Of a DNA stretch of 64,000 nt, positions 54,925 through 64,000 are shown piece by piece. The notes beneath the pieces are model-generated. The model did not search any database. It worked only from the letters and a program-made list of their open reading frames with translations, and was not told the DNA's origin. How positions within the stretch are numbered: the stretch's first letter is position 1; each line of letters opens with the position of its first letter. A program made the translations under genes and the position numbers. The DNA comes from Ruegeria arenilitoris (GTDB taxonomy: Bacteria; Pseudomonadota; Alphaproteobacteria; Rhodobacterales; Rhodobacteraceae): the NCBI RefSeq assembly GCF_013035425.1, contig NZ_WQHX01000003.1:75001-139000 (forward strand), written 5' to 3'.

Positions 54925-57900
54925 TTGCGTTTCAGCAAACTCAAACTGACTGGCTTTAAAAGCTTTGTTGATCCGACCGATCTGATCATCGCGGATGGGC
55001 TGACTGGTGTAGTGGGCCCGAACGGATGCGGCAAGTCCAACCTGCTTGAAGCCCTGCGTTGGGTAATGGGCGAAAATCGTCCTAAATCCATGCGCGGCGG
55101 CGCGATGGAGGACGTGATTTTTGCCGGAGCCGCGACGCGTCCAGCCCGCAATTTCGCCGAAGTAGTCCTAACGATGGACAATTCCGATCGCCTTGCACCT
55201 TCGGGATTTAATGAAAGTGACCAACTTGAGATTGTTCGACGTATTACCCGTGACGTCGGCAGTGCCTACAAGACGAATGGCAAAGATGTCCGTGCGCGAG
55301 ATGTACAAATGCTGTTCGCGGATGCTTCGACGGGCGCCCATTCGCCTGCGCTGGTGGGGCAGAACAGGATCGCCGAGTTGATCAACGCCAAACCGCGTGC
55401 TCGCCGCAGAATTTTGGAAGAGGCGGCTGGTATCTCCGGGCTGTATCAGAGGCGGCACGAAGCAGAGCTTAAACTAAAGGGAACCGAGACCAATCTAACC
55501 CGGGTTGATGACGTGCTGGAGCAGTTGGGTGCCCAGCTTTCGCAACTGGCCCGCCAGGCCCGTCAGGCCGCTCGCTATCGGGAAATTGGCGAGCAATTGC
55601 GCAAGGCCGAGGGGATGTTGCTTTATCGTCGCTGGAAAGAGGCGGACATTGCCCGCCAGCAGGCCGAAGAAAAATTGCGTGATCGGGTCACCGAAGCGTC
55701 CCGGGCAGAAGCCGAGGCCAGAGCCGCAGCGGCCAGGCGTTCCCAGATCGAAGAAACTTTACCTCCGTTGCGCGAAGAAGAGGCCGTTGCCGCCGCAGTT
55801 CTTCAGCGCCAACATGTGCAACGCGATGCTTTGACCGATCAGGAAACCCGCGCGCGCCAGACGATTGAAACTCTGACCAGTCGAATTCAACAGCTCGGCA
55901 ACGATATTGACCGTGAGACTGGCCTTAACCGTGATGCGGGCCAGATGATCGAGCGTCTGGAATGGGAAGCGCGTGAACTTGCCAAAGCGGCCGAAGGCCA
56001 CGAAGACAAAGTGTTGGAGGCTGCCGAAGTTGCGCGCGAGGCCGCCTCAATTCTGCAGGATAGGGAAGATCTTCTTTCGCAAGAGACGGAAGATACAGCG
56101 CGTCTTATAGCCCGTCATCAATCTGCTCAGCGTTTAGTCGAAGATGGTCGCAAGACATTGGCACGGAGCGAGGCAGAAGAAGAAAAGGCTCGTTCCGCGG
56201 TTGATGAGGCCGAAACGACGCTGAGCCGCGCTGGTGAAGCATTTGAAACTGCAAAAACTGGTGAAGAACAGGCGCGCGAGGTCGCGGAGGCGGCCGAAGA
56301 AGCTTTGACAACTGCCGACGAGATGCGTTCTGAAACTCAGGCACGAGAGGCGGAAGCCCGCGCAAAGCGTTCAGAGGCTGAAGGCGAGCTTGGCGCAATC
56401 CGCGCCGAAGCAAGTGCACTGGCTAAATTGGTTGAAAGAGACACCGCAGAAGGCGGGCAGGTGCTTGACCTGTTGCGCGTGGCTCCCGGATATGAAAAAG
56501 CGCTTGGTGCCGCACTTGCTGATGACTTGCGCGCGCCTTTGGTCGAGGGCGACGGGCCGTCCGGCTGGGTGCGGGTTTCGGGATATGACAGCGACCAGCC
56601 TTTGCCCGAAGGGGCAGAACCATTAGCTTTGTATGTCTCTGGTCCTGACCGCCTTAGCCGCAGGATCGCTCAGATTGGGCTGGTCGATGCGGATCAGGGT
56701 GCCCGTCTTCAGGCATCGCTGAAACCAGGCCAAAGGCTAGTTTCTCAGTCAGGGGATTTGTGGCGCTGGGACGGTTTTCGCGCCTGGGCCGAAGACGCGC
56801 CAAGCGCTGCCGCACTGCGTCTGGAGCAATTGAACAAATTAGAAGCTCTCAAGCAAGAACTGGCTCGGACCGAAGCGCAGGCGGATGGCGCACGCGCAGC
56901 GCACGAAGCATTGTCGCAGAAATTGGCTGATGTGACCGAAGCAGACCGCCGCGCCCGCGAAGCTCGTCGTGCTGCAGATCAGCGCATGGCTGAAACCGCG
57001 CGACAGCTTAGCCGGGCCGAAGCGGACCGTAATTTGGCGCAAGGGAAATTGGAGACCCTTACTCTGGCGGTTGAACGCCACAAGGAAGATGCAATGTCAG
57101 CCCGTGCGCAGTTGCGCGAAGCCGAGGCCGCGCTGACCAGTTTGGGTGATCTGGACACCGCCCGCGCAAAGGTTGAGGATATTAAACAAACGGTTGAGGC
57201 AGCTCGGATCACAATGCTGACCCACCGTTCGACTCACGATGAATTGCGCCGCGAGGGCGAAGCGCGAACCCGCCGTGCACAAGAGGTAACCAAAGATCTT
57301 AGTGGATGGCGGCACAGGCTGGAAACGGCTGAAAAACGTATTTCTGAACTTGCTGAACGTAAGGAAAGTTCGGAAGAAGAGCTGTCGGAAGCGATGGCCG
57401 CCCCAGGCGAAATCGCGGAAGCTCGCGAGGAACTCAACGAACTGATAGAAACCGCTGAGGGACGTAGGGTTGAAGCTGCCGACAAGTTGGCTGAAGCAGA
57501 AACACAGCAGCGCGAAGCCGTTATGGCAGAGCGGGAGGCAGAACGTTTGGCCTCCGAAGCCCGCGAAACCCGCGCTGCTGCTGAAGCAAGGTGCGATGCC
57601 GCCAAAGAGAGTGTCGCCGCTGCCGCTGAACGAATTGCAGAGGATCAACAGTTGACACCGAACCAGTTGCTCAACCAACTGGAGGTTAACCCCGACCAGA
57701 TGCCTGCCGCCGACGCATTAGAGGCAGAAGTAAATCGGCATAAGCGCCAGCGTGACGCAATGGGCGCGGTGAACCTGCGCGCTGAAGAGGATTCGAAAGA
57801 AGTTCAGGAAGAATTCGATACACTGAACAGTGAAAAAGCTGATTTAGAAGAGGCGATCAAAGCTCTGCGGAGTGGGATTGCCAGCCTCAACCGTGAAGGG

Positions 57901-58380
57901 CGTGAGCGACTGCTGACTGCGTTTGAACAGGTGAACTCGAACTTTGCGATGTTGTTCAAACACCTTTTTGGTGGTGGTGAAGCAAATTTGGTTATGGTTG
58001 AAAGCGACGACCCACTAGATGCAGGACTGGAAATTATGTGCCAGCCACCTGGCAAAAAGTTGTCAACCCTCAGCCTGCTTTCTGGCGGGGAACAAACTCT
58101 GACCGCTACTGCACTGATCTTTGGTGTGTTCCTCGCCAACCCAGCACCGATATGTGTGTTGGATGAGGTTGACGCACCTTTGGATGATGCAAACGTAACC
58201 CGTTTCTGCGATTTACTTGATGAGATGTGTCGTCAAACCGATACACGATTCCTCATCATTACTCACCACGCAGTGACCATGGCGCGAATGGATCGTCTTT
58301 TTGGTGTCACCATGCAGGAGCAAGGCGTAAGCCAACTGGTTTCCGTCGACCTTAACAAGGCCGAACAGATGGTTGCCTAA
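54925..58380 (+). CDS. smc: Chromosome segregation protein SMC
   Basis: This 1151-residue ATPase has Walker A G-P-N-G-C-G-K-S-N (about 32-40), long coiled coils (about 170-500 and 660-980), a hinge region in between (about 500-640), and the C-terminal signature L-S-G-G-E-Q-T-L with Walker B I-C-V-L-D-E-V-D-A-P-L-D-D. Condensin-type, with ScpA and ScpB outside this window. The start is a TTG after AGGAACAG; it puts the fold-opening M-R-F-S-K-L-K-L in place. Confidence 0.96.
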   Translation: MRFSKLKLTGFKSFVDPTDLIIADGLTGVVGPNGCGKSNLLEALRWVMGENRPKSMRGGAMEDVIFAGAATRPARNFAEVVLTMDNSDRLAPSGFNESDQLEIVRRITRDVGSAYKTNGKDVRARDVQMLFADASTGAHSPALVGQNRIAELINAKPRARRRILEEAAGISGLYQRRHEAELKLKGTETNLTRVDDVLEQLGAQLSQLARQARQAARYREIGEQLRKAEGMLLYRRWKEADIARQQAEEKLRDRVTEASRAEAEARAAAARRSQIEETLPPLREEEAVAAAVLQRQHVQRDALTDQETRARQTIETLTSRIQQLGNDIDRETGLNRDAGQMIERLEWEARELAKAAEGHEDKVLEAAEVAREAASILQDREDLLSQETEDTARLIARHQSAQRLVEDGRKTLARSEAEEEKARSAVDEAETTLSRAGEAFETAKTGEEQAREVAEAAEEALTTADEMRSETQAREAEARAKRSEAEGELGAIRAEASALAKLVERDTAEGGQVLDLLRVAPGYEKALGAALADDLRAPLVEGDGPSGWVRVSGYDSDQPLPEGAEPLALYVSGPDRLSRRIAQIGLVDADQGARLQASLKPGQRLVSQSGDLWRWDGFRAWAEDAPSAAALRLEQLNKLEALKQELARTEAQADGARAAHEALSQKLADVTEADRRAREARRAADQRMAETARQLSRAEADRNLAQGKLETLTLAVERHKEDAMSARAQLREAEAALTSLGDLDTARAKVEDIKQTVEAARITMLTHRSTHDELRREGEARTRRAQEVTKDLSGWRHRLETAEKRISELAERKESSEEELSEAMAAPGEIAEAREELNELIETAEGRRVEAADKLAEAETQQREAVMAEREAERLASEARETRAAAEARCDAAKESVAAAAERIAEDQQLTPNQLLNQLEVNPDQMPAADALEAEVNRHKRQRDAMGAVNLRAEEDSKEVQEEFDTLNSEKADLEEAIKALRSGIASLNREGRERLLTAFEQVNSNFAMLFKHLFGGGEANLVMVESDDPLDAGLEIMCQPPGKKLSTLSLLSGGEQTLTATALIFGVFLANPAPICVLDEVDAPLDDANVTRFCDLLDEMCRQTDTRFLIITHHAVTMARMDRLFGVTMQEQGVSQLVSVDLNKAEQMVA

Positions 58381-58434
58381 ACGATCAACACAAAGTTATG
58401 TCAGGTTTATAACCGATCAGGTTAGACTAGTGAC

Positions 58435-58785
58435 ATGACCCGTTTCTTGATCGTGACCCTGCTGTTTTCCTGCCCCGTTTGGGCCGCCGAATGGTCCACT
58501 AAGCCCGGAGATATTCCATTGTCGACCGAGGAGCTGGAAGCTTTGGCAGGTCGGACATTGACCTTCTATGACAATGGCAAGTCCAAATTTTCCGCTGGCG
58601 GTGCGTATTCATACACCTATGCCAGCGGAGAGTCTGCCTTTGGAACATATTCGATCGCCGAGGATGGAAGTGTTTGCGTATCTTACCGAAATGGGTTCGG
58701 TCGCTGCGACCTTTATGTTTTTAGTGATGATCGGCTGATTTTGATTGATCAAAAGGGCAACCGCTTTCCGGTGCGTGATGAGTAA
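58435..58785 (+). CDS. Small exported protein of unknown function
   Basis: This 116-residue protein has a signal peptide (M-T-R-F-L-I-V-T-L-L-F-S, cleavage likely after V-W-A-A) and a beta-rich mature part: F-Y-D-N-G-K-S-K-F, Y-T-Y-A-S-G-E-S-A-F-G-T-Y and two cysteines (C-V-S-Y, R-C-D-L) that may pair. It resembles short exported DUF995-type beta proteins only in outline. It follows smc by 54 bases on the same strand. Confidence 0.65.
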   Translation: MTRFLIVTLLFSCPVWAAEWSTKPGDIPLSTEELEALAGRTLTFYDNGKSKFSAGGAYSYTYASGESAFGTYSIAEDGSVCVSYRNGFGRCDLYVFSDDRLILIDQKGNRFPVRDE

Positions 58786-58915
58786 ATGATCTAAAAGCTC
58801 AAATCGACTGGATCGTTTGATAGGTTTTTTGCCTTCTTTGCCTTTTAATAGAAGCATATTTTCACATAGCCCGTGATAATCATCTCAGTGTGCTATATTT
58901 TGCAGGACAAATCAT

Positions 58916-59713
58916 ATGTGCCGATTTCTGGCTTGGGTTGGACAACCGCGCTATTTGGATGAGCTCGTTTTAGAACAAGAGCAATCCCTTGTCATCCAAA
59001 GCCGAAATGCGCTGATTGGCAAGACGCCAATAAACGCTGACGGCTTTGGAATGGCGTGGTATTCTGATCGCCACTCTCCGTGTTTTTACAAAGACACCAA
59101 CCCAGCGTGGTCGGATGCCAATCTGAAACAGTTGGCCCATCACACGCGGTCCAGTCTGTTTCTGGCGCATGTAAGAGCATCTACCGGCACCGCCACCTCA
59201 CGAAACAACTGCCACCCATTCGGAGTGGGAAAATGGAGCTTTATGCACAACGGTCAAGTAGGAGGTCATGACCTTATCAGGCAAGAGTTGGATGCGATGA
59301 TCCCAGCAGAACTGTATGAACATCGAATGGGGGCGACTGAAAGCGAGGCGATCTTTTTGCTCGCACTTGGTGAAGGTTTGGAATCAGACCGTGTTGGCGC
59401 CATGGCTCGCGCGGTCGCTCGTGTAGAAGCTCTGTCCAAACGTCGGGGCTCGGCACCATATCTCCGGTTTGCGGCCTGCTGGTCAGACGGAAATCGGATA
59501 TTTGCAGCCCGATATGCTTCGGATCGATACGCGCCAAGCTTGCATTACAGAACCTGCAAAAGCGGTGTTATCATTTCCTCAGAACCTCTGGATGCCAATT
59601 GTCACGACTGGTTCGAGGTTAACCCCGATACCGCGATTGAGACAGAAGGATCAGTAGTCAAAGTTCACGATTTCGTTCCAGCCCGGCTTGGCGTTGAAGA
59701 AGAGGTCGCTTAG
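58916..59713 (+). CDS. Class II glutamine amidotransferase (YafJ type)
   Basis: This 265-residue protein starts M-C-R-F-L-A-W, so processing exposes Cys2, the Ntn nucleophile. N-A-D-G-F-G-M-A-W-Y and H-N-G-Q-V-G fit the glutaminase pocket. Stand-alone members include YafJ-like and EgtC proteins; no ergothioneine genes are nearby, so YafJ-like is chosen. Partner unknown. It converges on the transglycosylase gene, with 12 bases between. Confidence 0.88.
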   Translation: MCRFLAWVGQPRYLDELVLEQEQSLVIQSRNALIGKTPINADGFGMAWYSDRHSPCFYKDTNPAWSDANLKQLAHHTRSSLFLAHVRASTGTATSRNNCHPFGVGKWSFMHNGQVGGHDLIRQELDAMIPAELYEHRMGATESEAIFLLALGEGLESDRVGAMARAVARVEALSKRRGSAPYLRFAACWSDGNRIFAARYASDRYAPSLHYRTCKSGVIISSEPLDANCHDWFEVNPDTAIETEGSVVKVHDFVPARLGVEEEVA

Positions 59714-59725
59714 ATGGCCTCGTTC

Positions 59726-60892
59726 TTATAGCCGGTTTAGCAACTCGACAGTTGGCCAAGCATCTGCCGGCAGCCCCAGCCGCGCTTGTTCGGCTTGCAC
59801 TGCAGCCCGTGTGCCAGCCCCCAATATTCCATCTATTTTGCCAACGTCGTGGCCACGCGCTTGTAATTTGCTCTGAAGTTGCTTCATCTGAGCTGCCGAC
59901 AAACCTTCAGTTGGGTTACCCGCATTATATATTTCCGCACCTTCCAGCCTTGTGCCGAAATAGGCCGCCGTCAACACGTAAACAAAGCTCTGGTTCCATT
60001 CAAAGTAGACGTCAAAATTGGGGAAAGCCAGAAACGCTGGCCCTTTGTGCCCTTGTGGCAATATCAACGACGCGGGTAAGTCGGGTAAATTCCCGCTTCG
60101 CGCCTGAACACCCATGGTCTGCCAGTCCGAAACTGACCGTGGTTTGCCCGGCCCGGACAACGACCAGTCCATTTGAGCGGGAACAGTAACTTCTTGCAGC
60201 CAAGGCTCACCCGGTCGCCATCCCAGATGCGATAGCATCTTGGCGCCCGACATCAGAGCATCCGGAGCAGAGGTTTTCAAGGAAACCTTGCCGTCGCCGT
60301 CCCCGTCAACGCCATTTTCCAGTATGTCGCGCGGTAACATCTGGACCATTCCAATTTCTCCAGCCCAAGCCCCTGTTGTGCGATTGGGATCGAAGTTGTT
60401 CTGTCCATAAAGTTCGATCGCTGCAAAAATCTGTGGACGGAACAGATCTGGTCGGCGGCAGTCATGCGCCAGTGTTACCAAGGCATTTCGGGTGTTAAAA
60501 TCGCCTTGCACCGCGCCGTAGTCGGTCTCAAATGCCCAGAATGCCAGCAAAACACCACGAGATACCCCATATTCACTTTGGATTCGGTCAAACACTGAAT
60601 CGTACTTTCGTGACATAGATTGACCGCGTTCAATACGGTTGGCTGAGATCAAGCGCCGCGAAAAGTCGATAAAAGGTTTCTGAAAGACACCTTGAGCACG
60701 GTCAGCCCTTATCACAGCACCATCCTGCCGAACCCCTTGGAAAAAGCCATCGACAGTGGCTTGGTCGAACCCATTCCCAAGTGCCTCGGATTTCAAGCCT
60801 GCAACGAAGCTTTCGAAATCGCCACCGCACTGCGCCAGGGCAGGGGTGGCAAACAAGGTAGTGGCCAGCAGGCCCGAGAGGATGCGCATCAT
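59726..60892 (-). CDS. Lytic murein transglycosylase, MltB family, with PG-binding domain
   Basis: This 388-residue exported enzyme has a signal peptide (cleavage after A-L-A), an SLT2 domain (about 25-310) with W-A-F-E-T-D-Y-G, where Glu is catalytic, and E-I-G-M-V-Q-M-L-P, then a C-terminal peptidoglycan-binding domain (about 325-385, [10 protein letters not shown]). It cuts glycan strands with 1,6-anhydro formation. Its ATG overlaps the cobD stop (ATGA). Confidence 0.9.
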   Translation of the reverse strand: MMRILSGLLATTLFATPALAQCGGDFESFVAGLKSEALGNGFDQATVDGFFQGVRQDGAVIRADRAQGVFQKPFIDFSRRLISANRIERGQSMSRKYDSVFDRIQSEYGVSRGVLLAFWAFETDYGAVQGDFNTRNALVTLAHDCRRPDLFRPQIFAAIELYGQNNFDPNRTTGAWAGEIGMVQMLPRDILENGVDGDGDGKVSLKTSAPDALMSGAKMLSHLGWRPGEPWLQEVTVPAQMDWSLSGPGKPRSVSDWQTMGVQARSGNLPDLPASLILPQGHKGPAFLAFPNFDVYFEWNQSFVYVLTAAYFGTRLEGAEIYNAGNPTEGLSAAQMKQLQSKLQARGHDVGKIDGILGAGTRAAVQAEQARLGLPADAWPTVELLNRL

Positions 60893-61827
60893 TGGATGCT
60901 CCATTCTAAAACTATTAGGTTGAAACTAAACCACACCGACAACAACCCAAGCGCAAGCCCCCAAACCTTCCAAAGCATGTCGCATGCGCGGAAAACCTCC
61001 GTCGCGCCGATTTCACGGTTGGCGTCGCCGTTTACCCAAGCCAGGTCACGGAGTTTTCCGTCATAGCTGCGCGGCCCTGCCAGCGCTACGTTCAACGCGC
61101 GGGCCATTGCGGCCTCGGGCCAGCCTGCATTGGGGGAGATGTGTCCGCGTGCATCGGCGACGATCTGGTGCCAAAAAGCCCACCGGCGCGACAGAGCTAC
61201 GATTAACACACAGGTCAATCGCGCTGGGATCAGGTTCAGTAGGTCGTCGAACCGTGCAGAGGCCCAGCCGAAATCGCGGTAGGTTTCGTTACGATATCCA
61301 ATCATGCTGTCTGCTGTGTTGACTGCCTTATAGACTATCAACCCGGGCAGGCCTGCGATCAGAAACCAGAACGCAGGTGCGATCACTCCGTCGCTTAGGT
61401 TCTCGGCCGCGCTCTCAATTGCCGATCTGGCAACCTGGGCTTCGGTCATGTCCTGGGTATCGCGTGACACGATCATGGCGACTTTTGCCCGCCCGGCGGG
61501 AAGAGACGTCGACAGCCCGACCGCTACATCCCGAACATGTATCACAAGCGATTTCTGGGCCAGCAAGATGGCGCAGACGATGATTTCTATGGCCGGTCCA
61601 AGCAAAGAAAGCAGTTTACCCAATATCAATGAGCCTACGACCAGTAGAGTGAGAGCCAGTAGTCCCTTGGCCCTCCGCTGAGCGCCAAGATTTAATTTCC
61701 GATCAAGCCACTCTATACCTGCGCCGATTAAGATTGCCGGATGGCGAATGCGTGACCATAGCCAATCCGGCTCACCTACGATTGCGTCCAAGCACATAGC
61801 GCAAATCAGCAGGAATCCTCCAGTCAC
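60889..61827 (-). CDS. cobD: Adenosylcobinamide-phosphate synthase
   Basis: This 312-residue membrane protein (also called CbiB) has the family start [16 protein letters not shown] and [16 protein letters not shown]. It joins aminopropanol phosphate to adenosylcobyric acid. The GTG at 61827 has GGAGGG 7 bases upstream and overlaps the cobC stop (GTGA); this is better than the TTG at 61851. Translation is coupled to cobC. Confidence 0.92.
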   Translation of the reverse strand: MTGGFLLICAMCLDAIVGEPDWLWSRIRHPAILIGAGIEWLDRKLNLGAQRRAKGLLALTLLVVGSLILGKLLSLLGPAIEIIVCAILLAQKSLVIHVRDVAVGLSTSLPAGRAKVAMIVSRDTQDMTEAQVARSAIESAAENLSDGVIAPAFWFLIAGLPGLIVYKAVNTADSMIGYRNETYRDFGWASARFDDLLNLIPARLTCVLIVALSRRWAFWHQIVADARGHISPNAGWPEAAMARALNVALAGPRSYDGKLRDLAWVNGDANREIGATEVFRACDMLWKVWGLALGLLSVWFSFNLIVLEWSIQ

Positions 61828-62789
61828 AAAGCGCCCTCCAGCCTGTCCCAACCACGTTTATTTGGTAGCCCCAAACGGAGAAAATTCGTCGAGTACGGGA
61901 AGATGCGGCTCCAAATTTGAGAGTGGGCCAGCTTGGATTGCCACGCTGTCGCGTCACTCACATGGTACAGGCGAAACAAGTCTGTTCCGCCAAGCAATCG
62001 GGCGCCCTTGTCGCAAATCAATTTGTCCAACCGATCTGCATCACACGAGAGTTTGGTCCGCGTTTCCTCGGCCCATTTCACATCCCTCAAAGCCTTTTCG
62101 CCGATCCTTAACGCGGGTCCAGATACGGCCCATGGTCCGATCAGTTCGTTTAGCCGGGTGATCAAGTCAGGCTGTCCGACCGCAAAACCAAGCCGCAAAC
62201 CAGCCAGTCCCCAGAATTTTCCAAAGCTCTTGAGTACAACAACGCCCGGTCTTTCCGTCTGATTTATCAGCGTCGCTTTGGGGCAAATATCGCAGAAACT
62301 TTCGTCAATCACGGTCAGGGGCGCATCTACATCAGCCTCTTGCCAAATGCGCCCATCTGGGTTGTTGGGGTGCACAATCACTCGAGCCTGAGCAGGACTG
62401 CTTTCCTTCACTGACCAGCCATGCGCCAGAAATGCCGCGGCGTGTTCGTTGTAAGTTGGTGTGGTGATCCGAACATGTCCCGGAGGGACCAAAGCCGGTA
62501 GCCTTGCAATGATTGCCGAGGCTCCAGGCGCAGGCAAGATTGATGCGCTGTCAGGTATTGACCAGAACGATCTGGCGGCGTCACACAGGCGGCTAAATGC
62601 ATCGTTGTCTGGCAGACTTGTCCAATCACTATGTTTCAACCCCGCGACGTCATAAGGGTGTGGATTAATACCCGTCGACAGATCAATCCAATCCGTGCGA
62701 TCACCACCATAGACTGAAATGGCATGATCTAAACCGCCGCCGTGGTCCCGCTCGGCTTGTCTGTGCAGAATGCCAATGGTGTCTGCCAT
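61824..62789 (-). CDS. cobC: L-threonine-O-3-phosphate decarboxylase (CobC)
   Basis: This 321-residue PLP enzyme of the histidinol-phosphate aminotransferase fold has D-L-S-T-G-I-N-P near the start, A-P-G-A-S-A-I-I, and the PLP lysine in [12 protein letters not shown]. It makes (R)-1-aminopropan-2-yl phosphate for cobalamin. The ATG at 62789 follows AGAGGGA; the frame to 62843 has no such site. It is the first gene of cobC-cobD-mltB. No cobalamin riboswitch is visible upstream. Confidence 0.9.
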   Translation of the reverse strand: MADTIGILHRQAERDHGGGLDHAISVYGGDRTDWIDLSTGINPHPYDVAGLKHSDWTSLPDNDAFSRLCDAARSFWSIPDSASILPAPGASAIIARLPALVPPGHVRITTPTYNEHAAAFLAHGWSVKESSPAQARVIVHPNNPDGRIWQEADVDAPLTVIDESFCDICPKATLINQTERPGVVVLKSFGKFWGLAGLRLGFAVGQPDLITRLNELIGPWAVSGPALRIGEKALRDVKWAEETRTKLSCDADRLDKLICDKGARLLGGTDLFRLYHVSDATAWQSKLAHSQIWSRIFPYSTNFLRLGLPNKRGWDRLEGAL

Positions 62790-62972
62790 GCGTCCCTCTG
62801 GTGAAATACCGGTGCAGAGGCGGTTCAAGCGGATTTTCGCCATTTACACAAGCAAATCTGCGTGAAAAGGGCTCGTTGCAGGTATCGTTAACCATTTGTT
62901 AAGAAAATCACGGGATCACGGATCATGGGGTCGGCGCCGTTTTTTTGTTATCTAGTGCCGAGGTTGTGGCAA

Positions 62973-63335
62973 ATGAAAGTATTGATTGTTGAGAGTAACC
63001 CTGACCTTGGTGGGGTCTGGCAAAGGCATCTTGAAAGGCAGGGGGGAGAGGTCACTTTAGTAGCCGGGCAAGAGGCTGCGATCTTGGCCTTGTATGGTAC
63101 AGCCTTTGACATCATCGTGCTGGATTTGGTGTTGGAAACCGGAAGCGCCTTGGCTGTGGCAGACTTCGCAAGATATCGTCGCCCCAATACAAGGGTAATC
63201 TTTGTGACCAATACCACTTTCTTCTCGGATGGCTCGATATTTGCACACAGTCCGAACGCTTGCGCCTACGTCCAAAGCAGCACGCCGCCAGAAGATCTGG
63301 CGGCAATGGTTGCACATTACGCAGCGGGTCGCTGA
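62973..63335 (+). CDS. Stand-alone response-regulator receiver domain
   Basis: This 120-residue protein of CheY size has the phospho-acceptor Asp51 in I-I-V-L-D-L-V-L and a Thr switch in F-V-T-N. The conserved Lys near the end is replaced (A-Y-V-Q-S-S-T-P), and the acidic pocket is reduced to one Glu (I-V-E-S-N). It may signal with altered kinetics or without phosphorylation. No histidine kinase is adjacent. The start at 62973 opens the first beta strand. Confidence 0.8.
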   Translation: MKVLIVESNPDLGGVWQRHLERQGGEVTLVAGQEAAILALYGTAFDIIVLDLVLETGSALAVADFARYRRPNTRVIFVTNTTFFSDGSIFAHSPNACAYVQSSTPPEDLAAMVAHYAAGR

Positions 63336-64000
63336 CTGCGACGGTGCGGCTCCATATAATCCAACACAGGATTCGTCGGGATAATCCGGTTCGGATTGAT
63401 ACTATCGTGACTATAGTGATAGTGCCGGATGATGTGGTGAAAGTTCACCGTGGGCTTTACACCGGGCCATTGGTACAGCTCGCGTGTGTAGGCCCAGAGA
63501 TTTGGGTAATCGATCAACCGCCGCCGATTGCACTTAAAATGCAAATGATAGACTGGATCGAACCGGATCAGTGTAGTGAACAGCCGCCAGTCCGCTTCGG
63601 TCAGGCGATCCCCCATGAGGTAACGATTTGAGGAAAGATGACCTTCCAACCAGTCCAGCGTATCGAACAACGGGTTGACGGCTGCATCATACGCCTCTTG
63701 CGATGTGGCAAAACCGGCTTTGTAAACCCCATTGTTGACGTTGGAATAGATGCGTGCGTTGACCTCTTCGATCTCGGTTCTCATCGGCGCTGGCCAATAA
63801 TCATCTTTGTTTCCGGTAATCTCGTCGAAAGCCGAGTTGAACATCCGGATAATTTCTGAACTTTCGTTCGAAACGATCGTTTTCGTCTTTTTGTCCCAAA
63901 GGATAGGCACCGTCACTCGGCCGGAATACTCAGAATTAGCCTTGGTATATAATTGATGCGCAAAATCCATGCCGTGGAGCGTGTCGCCTGTCGCGCCTAG
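63317..64000 (-). CDS. Glutathionyl-hydroquinone reductase, N-terminus cut by the window
   Basis: This Xi-class GST (YqjG/ECM4 family) shows the motifs Y-S-G-R-V-T-V-P-I-L-W-D-K, I-V-S-N-E-S-S-E-I and L-T-E-A-D-W-R-L-F. It reduces glutathionyl-hydroquinones. The frame is open to the window edge (L-G-A-T-G-D-T-L-H-G before the internal Met), so about 110 N-terminal residues, including the catalytic cysteine, lie outside. It overlaps the receiver gene by 19 bases, convergent. Confidence 0.9.
   Translation of the reverse strand, partial: LGATGDTLHGMDFAHQLYTKANSEYSGRVTVPILWDKKTKTIVSNESSEIIRMFNSAFDEITGNKDDYWPAPMRTEIEEVNARIYSNVNNGVYKAGFATSQEAYDAAVNPLFDTLDWLEGHLSSNRYLMGDRLTEADWRLFTTLIRFDPVYHLHFKCNRRRLIDYPNLWAYTRELYQWPGVKPTVNFHHIIRHYHYSHDSINPNRIIPTNPVLDYMEPHRRSQRPAA

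Noticed and set aside
54645..55181. A 178-codon minus-strand frame before smc
   Set aside because: It runs antisense into the smc N-terminal ATPase region and is low in protein character.
62790..62970. Cobalamin riboswitch upstream of cobC
   Set aside because: The gap to the receiver gene is short and the B12-box core was not found.

Overview
The window is a chromosomal segment of a marine-type alphaproteobacterium, most likely a member of the Rhodobacterales (roseobacter group). The signs are an rRNA operon ending in 23S-5S-tRNA-fMet, the division regulator MipZ, a split b/b' ATP synthase Fo operon separate from F1, a TauABC/Tpa taurine system, BluB next to rpsP, and rpsP-rimM-trmD-rplS-rpmE gene order. 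These are calls from family resemblance by eye; no database search was run.

Layout. 1-2995: 3' part of an rRNA operon (23S, 5S, initiator tRNA). 2996-3390: a perfect hairpin, a 24-bp degenerate copy of the tRNA-fMet anticodon arm, and an A-rich tract almost without T. 3391-8099: a tight five-gene operon on the minus strand, reading amidinotransferase, hexapeptide acyltransferase, PLP decarboxylase, AMP ligase, acyl carrier protein. This is the best candidate for an undescribed pathway: it has the parts for making a guanidino-acyl thioester on a carrier protein. 8796-19023: a LysR regulator, tauABC, a large FAD/GcvT-type oxidoreductase, taurine:pyruvate aminotransferase and an acyl-CoA synthetase. 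19020-26862: a homogentisate degradation cluster (hmgA, fahA, maiA) with a flavin hydroxylase and small partner, a metallo-beta-lactamase-fold protein, a LysE exporter and a divergent MarR regulator.

26923-34184: a class III nucleotide cyclase, mipZ, two transporters and a secreted glycoside hydrolase. 34288-43035: a long minus-strand translation/secretion block (ffh, three tandem GNAT acetyltransferases, chorismate mutase, rpsP, bluB, rimM, a sulfotransferase-like gene, trmD, then rplS and rpmE), interrupted by one plus-strand GH25 lipoprotein. 43196-48853: small housekeeping and regulatory genes, including a prolyl-tRNA editing protein, a single-cysteine Asp/Glu racemase, an azoreductase with a divergent LysR gene, and a UspA protein. 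49248-51874: the Fo operon atpI-B-E-F'-F with a terminator. 52432-58380: a GntR regulator with a divergent aminotransferase, then smc. 58435-64000: a small exported protein, a class II glutamine amidotransferase, an MltB-type transglycosylase, cobD and cobC for cobalamin, a stand-alone receiver and a truncated glutathionyl-hydroquinone reductase.

Functionally the window joins core information-processing genes with catabolic modules for organosulfonates (taurine) and aromatic compounds (tyrosine/phenylacetate type). The five-gene carrier-protein operon sits directly beside the rRNA/tRNA end, a site where foreign DNA often inserts.
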